Part shown: positions 61,559 to 64,000 of the stretch, in pieces
How the letters are laid out: every line of letters begins with the position of its first letter
How positions within the stretch are numbered: the first letter of the stretch is position 1
Source: an uncultured Phascolarctobacterium sp.
Lineage (GTDB): Bacteria > Bacillota > Negativicutes > Acidaminococcales > Acidaminococcaceae
DNA: 64,000 bases
Direction of reading: 5' to 3'
NCBI GenBank assembly: GCA_900551745.1
Contig: URXA01000004.1
Location: 24,055-88,054, forward strand
Notes under the pieces: generated by a model
Database searches by the model: none
What the model saw: only the letters and a program-made list of their open reading frames with translations
Told to the model about the DNA's origin: nothing
Program-made: the position numbers and the translations under genes

Positions 61559-61759
61559 TCATTCTCTTTTAAGAGCCTTCAATGCTTCAGCCGGAAGTTC
61601 ACAGCCTTGTACACGACGGATAAAACCATAGCCGCGTTCGCCGCAATGCGGAAAAACCTTCGCTGCCATTTGGCGTTGTTTACGCAGATGGCTGAACAGG
61701 AATCCTTCACCCTCGTTGTTAAATTTCACGGAATTATTGGCCATTGTTGCTTCTGTCAT
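61559..61759 (-). CDS. Small protein with VFPHxGExG motif, second copy
   Basis: A 66-residue protein from ATG 61759, eight bases after AAGGAG. FLFSHLRKQRQMAAKVFPHCGERGYGF aligns, in two parts, with the small protein at 61063-61248 over RQ, VFPH and GExG. The C-terminus is ELPAEALKALKRE. No family is recognised. It has its own promoter with the same 20-bp box, so the two paralogues should be produced together. Confidence 0.65.
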   Translation of the reverse strand: MTEATMANNSVKFNNEGEGFLFSHLRKQRQMAAKVFPHCGERGYGFIRRVQGCELPAEALKALKRE

Positions 61760-61823
61760 CAAAATCACTCCTTAAAAATATTCTTTATAGGTGCTGATAA
61801 TTTTTACTGCTTGCGACACCTAA

Positions 61824-61862
61824 AGTATACCCCAGAGAGTAAAATAATAAAAATACCTATTA
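61824..61862 (-). promoter_or_regulatory. Promoter with 20-bp shared box, second small gene
   Basis: Box AATAATAAAAATACCTATTA at 61843-61862, a 13-bp gap, then -10 TATACT (61824-61829) on the minus strand, exactly as upstream of the transporter unit. Confidence 0.65.
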
Positions 61863-61927
61863 GGAATTTAAGTTATAACATTTAGGAAAAACTAATAATT
61901 ATCTTTACGAACAAATAATATTTTATA

Positions 61928-61956
61928 TTGACACAAAATAATGGAACGATTAAAAT
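61928..61956 (+). promoter_or_regulatory. Promoter of the LysR transcript
   Basis: -35 TTGACA (61928-61933), a 17-bp spacer and -10 TAAAAT (61951-61956). Confidence 0.75.
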
Positions 61957-61984
61957 AAGAAACAGCTGAAACTTCATATTGTTA

Positions 61985-62134
61985 AAACAATCAGGTCAAA
62001 GTCATTTTATGACACGGTCCCGCCACTGTAAAGTCAGTATAGACAGATTGTTTATCTTTTGCTGCGAGTGACAGGAAAAAAGATCATAACATTGACTTGT
62101 TTATTTTCTTTACGTCCGTGCAGGGCGTTTTTTT
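61985..62134 (+). promoter_or_regulatory. Minimal cobalamin-riboswitch-like leader with terminator, before LysR
   Basis: Closing stem AAACAATC (61985-61992) with GATTGTTT (62046-62053) surrounds a GTCATTTTATGAC hairpin and the cobalamin core CACGGTCCCGCCACTGTAA. A hairpin with loop CTG-CGAGTGA-CAG follows, as at the other compact riboswitches. ACGTCC/GGGCGT (62112-62128) plus a T run is a terminator 20 bases before the LysR start. The usual GTGAGAATC receptor sequence is missing, so the ligand may differ. Confidence 0.65.
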
Positions 62135-62154
62135 ATTATCAGGAGGTTATTGAA

Positions 62155-63087
62155 ATGGAATTAGAAAGCTACAGAAATTTTCTGGCTATCATTGAAGCAG
62201 GAAGTTTTACAGGTGCTGCCGAATGTGTGCATGTTGCACAGCCGGCACTTAGTAAACAATTAAAAACACTTGAAAATTTCTTTGGTGCCAAGCTTATTAT
62301 TACAACGCGCGGCAGCCGCCAGCTTATTTTAACAGAAGCTGGCCGGATCTTATATCAAAAGGCCAAATATATCTGCTCTTTGGAGGATCTGGCAAGAAAT
62401 GAAATCGATAATATTATCGGCGGAGCTGTGGGAACTTTGCGTATAAGCGCCGCAAATTCGCGGTCTTCCCTGTTTATCAGTACATCGCTAAAAGACTTTT
62501 GCCAGCTGTATCCAAAGGTTACTTATGAAATTTATGAGGGAGGAATTGCCGAACAGGCGCAACAGCTTCTAAACGGCATTACCGAGCTTGGAATTTTAAG
62601 CGTTCCGATCACACACGAAGACAGTTTTGAGGTTCTTTTTCAACGCCGTGAAGAATTATCAGCCGTTTTTCATAAAGAAGCCGTGTGGCTCGACAATACC
62701 ACATCCGATATTACTCTGAAAGAATTATCTGAAATGCCGCTGAGTGTCTCTGCCGGCTGCTGCGATTTATTAAAAAAATGTTGCGCGGAAAATGCCTTAT
62801 CTCCACAAATACTCAGCGTTAGTACCACCCGCAATACTACACTGCAATGGGCTTACGAAAAAACCGCCGTTGCCGTAGTACCTATCGAACCGGGCGAATT
62901 TTTAGGTTCTGATCTGGTAACGAAAAGAATATCTGATACAACCATTGATCTTTTCAAAACTGTAGTTAAAGTTAAAGATAGGCCCTTGTCAGTTATTGCT
63001 CAGAAATTTTTAAAATTTTATTCTCAAAAACGCAATTCACAGCAGGTATGCGATTTGAAGAAACTTCTCAGTAGTGGAAATTTGTAA
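62155..63087 (+). CDS. LysR-family transcriptional regulator
   Basis: A 310-residue LysR-type regulator. ATG 62155 follows AGGAGG by eight bases and gives the classical start ELESYRNFLAIIEAGSFTGA; the longer frame would translate the leader terminator and is rejected. The winged helix (residues 1-60; VAQPALSKQLKTLENFFGA) precedes a two-lobed effector domain. Typical targets lie nearby and divergent: the adjacent small gene and the transporter unit share a 20-bp box upstream. Its own expression appears controlled by a cobalamin-like leader, an uncommon arrangement. Confidence 0.9.
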   Translation: MELESYRNFLAIIEAGSFTGAAECVHVAQPALSKQLKTLENFFGAKLIITTRGSRQLILTEAGRILYQKAKYICSLEDLARNEIDNIIGGAVGTLRISAANSRSSLFISTSLKDFCQLYPKVTYEIYEGGIAEQAQQLLNGITELGILSVPITHEDSFEVLFQRREELSAVFHKEAVWLDNTTSDITLKELSEMPLSVSAGCCDLLKKCCAENALSPQILSVSTTRNTTLQWAYEKTAVAVVPIEPGEFLGSDLVTKRISDTTIDLFKTVVKVKDRPLSVIAQKFLKFYSQKRNSQQVCDLKKLLSSGNL

Positions 63088-63090
63088 AAT

Positions 63091-63124
63091 AAAAATGAGG
63101 CCGTATCAATACGGCCTCATTTTT
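63091..63124. terminator. Bidirectional terminator between LysR and the glycosylase
   Basis: A perfect 15-bp stem (AAAAATGAGGCCGTA with its complement, loop TCAA) between the convergent genes. Confidence 0.88.
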
Positions 63125-63761
63125 ATTTTACTTTTTTATTTTCTTCTTTAAATGCTGCTTCCTGCCACAAATACCACACTCCCAAAGAACGCCATGGACG
63201 CCATGTTTCTGTAAGAGTCATTATTTGACCGCGTTTTGGGATATCATTTAATCCCTTCAATTCTTTCAGCTCTTTTTTAAAAATAAAATCTGCTGATGGC
63301 ACTACGTCTGTACGGCACAAGGCAAGCAATAAAAACATTTCAATAGTCCATTGCCCCAAGCCGCGAATCTGAACAAGCTGCTTGGTTATTTCAGTGTCAG
63401 TCATTTCAGAAAAATTTTCTATAGTGACCTTACCTGCAACAACTGCTTCAGCAAAGCTTTTCAAATATTCGGCTTTCTGTTTCACAAGTCCCTGTTCACA
63501 TAAATCCTCCATCGAGGCCTCCAGTACTGCCTGCGGCTGCAGCGGATTTCCCAAAAACTTGCCTAAATTTTTTAATAACTGCAAACTTACATCCGGCGGC
63601 AGCTGCTGTGAAACAATACCTGTCACTAACGTCCCGAAATACTTCTCCTGCGGCTCGGGTTTCAATTCACACACAGGAAACCTATCGATCAATGGGATCA
63701 GCTCAGACGCATGTTCACGCAGATATTCGGCTCCTGCAGCCCAATCTGGGGTTTTGAGCAT
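63123..63761 (-). CDS. DNA-3-methyladenine glycosylase II-like (AlkA, HhH-GPD family)
   Basis: A 212-residue base-excision-repair enzyme that removes alkylated purines. The helix-hairpin-helix is VQIRGLGQWTIEMFLLLA (about residues 131-148). The catalytic Asp follows in VVPSADFIFKKELK. IVSQQLPPDVSLQLLKNL near residue 50 matches the family's N-terminal conserved helix. It lacks the N-terminal AlkA_N domain of E. coli AlkA, like many Firmicute versions. A C-terminal WRPWRSLGVWYLWQ is typical. It is a housekeeping gene at the island's edge, reading towards LysR. The gap 63762-63892 holds nothing recognisable. Confidence 0.9.
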   Translation of the reverse strand: MLKTPDWAAGAEYLREHASELIPLIDRFPVCELKPEPQEKYFGTLVTGIVSQQLPPDVSLQLLKNLGKFLGNPLQPQAVLEASMEDLCEQGLVKQKAEYLKSFAEAVVAGKVTIENFSEMTDTEITKQLVQIRGLGQWTIEMFLLLALCRTDVVPSADFIFKKELKELKGLNDIPKRGQIMTLTETWRPWRSLGVWYLWQEAAFKEENKKVK

Positions 63762-63892
63762 GATACATCCTCCTTATTTACTTTGATGACTCAACGAAAC
63801 AGTACTATCGTTGATATTACTTATGATTATACGCTAAAACGGTTATTTTGCAAAGCCGCTGAAAAGTAATTTAGTAATTTCACAGAAAATCC

Positions 63893-63921
63893 TTGCATCA
63901 TTCATGGTTTTATGGTATTAT
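63893..63921 (+). promoter_or_regulatory. Promoter of the tRNA-Asp gene
   Basis: -35 TTGCAT (63893-63898), a 17-bp spacer and -10 TATTAT (63916-63921), about 28 bases before the mature tRNA 5' end. Confidence 0.65.
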
Positions 63922-63948
63922 TTATATCTGTCAGGACTACTGACAAAT

Positions 63949-64000
63949 GGCCCGGTGGTTCAGTTGGTTAGAATGCCGCCCTGTCACGGCGGAGGTCGTG
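63949..64000 (+). tRNA. tRNA-Asp (GTC), cut by the window end
   Basis: The sequence begins GGCCCGGTGGTTCAGTTGG and has a D-arm and an anticodon stem CCGCC/GGCGG with loop CTGTCAC, so the anticodon is GTC. The T-arm and acceptor 3' strand lie beyond the window. Confidence 0.95.

Noticed and set aside
62059..62154. Upstream extension of the LysR protein
   Set aside because: It would translate through the riboswitch-like leader and terminator; the ATG at 62155 has AGGAGG and gives the family's normal start.
1..64000. CRISPR arrays, transposase genes, rRNA genes or prophage blocks
   Set aside because: None is visible: no spaced short repeats, no transposase or integrase motifs and no rRNA sequence. 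The bare amidase alone is not enough to call a prophage.

Overview
The window looks like chromosome from a low-GC, AT-rich diderm Firmicute of the Negativicutes type. The signs are intrinsic terminators and AGGAGG-type ribosome sites together with outer-membrane genes: TonB receptors, ExbB/ExbD/TonB, Skp/OmpH and autotransporter barrels. The species cannot be named from the sequence. The region is an accessory island for capturing and reductively processing an imported compound. Nearly everything from 1 to 57.6 kb lies on the minus strand. A partial tRNA-Asp closes the right edge.

Layout. 0.1-12.1 kb: cluster 1, with a ChaN-like protein, a nitrogenase-like D/K pair, a full FecCD/BtuCD-type ABC importer, a NifH-like reductase, a second binding protein, an AAA ATPase and a TonB receptor. 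12.4-23.5 kb: two giant proteins joining a secreted passenger, an autotransporter barrel and a complete TonB-dependent receptor, flanking a MerR gene. 23.6-28.9 kb: an ExbB-ExbD-TonB operon with a binding protein and a TIM-barrel enzyme, led by a cobalamin riboswitch and terminator. 28.9-33.7 kb: an accessory cassette with an intact CHAT protease, a CHAT homologue lacking both catalytic residues, an N-acetylmuramoyl-alanine amidase, a secreted protein, an unrecognised protein and a propeller-like protein. 33.8-39.9 kb: a third double-barrel gene behind two tandem cobalamin riboswitches. 40-47.2 kb: cluster 2 (TonB receptor, binding protein, D-like, K-like, NifH-like, divergent MerR). 47.4-52 kb: a riboswitch-controlled TonB receptor, Skp, and two unknowns. 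52-58.6 kb: cluster 3 (TonB receptor, binding protein, D-like, K-like, divergent MerR, no NifH). 58.7-64 kb: a secreted repeat protein, an SLC13-type carboxylate transporter with a small partner gene and a small paralogue, a LysR gene with an upstream cobalamin-riboswitch-like element, an AlkA-type glycosylase and tRNA-Asp.

How it may work (inference). The receptors import a scarce ligand, energised by ExbBD-TonB. Binding proteins pass it to the single ABC importer encoded here, in cluster 1. NifH/D/K-like reductases then act on it in the cytoplasm. Clusters 2 and 3 encode no permease or ATPase, and cluster 3 no NifH, so they probably borrow those of cluster 1 or 2. The three MerR genes have a GyrI/BmrR-like C-terminal half and adjoin receptor genes; three receptor promoters have the 19-bp spacer typical of MerR activation. 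Cobalamin riboswitches control several of the same genes, pointing to a corrinoid or other tetrapyrrole theme. The substrate is not proven.

Two features stand out. First, an autotransporter barrel and a TonB receptor are fused in one polypeptide, in three copies. Second, G7, G8 or C9 runs lie in the signal-peptide region of five of the seven receptor genes, and one is in a frame that looks switched off. This suggests phase variation of the whole receptor set.
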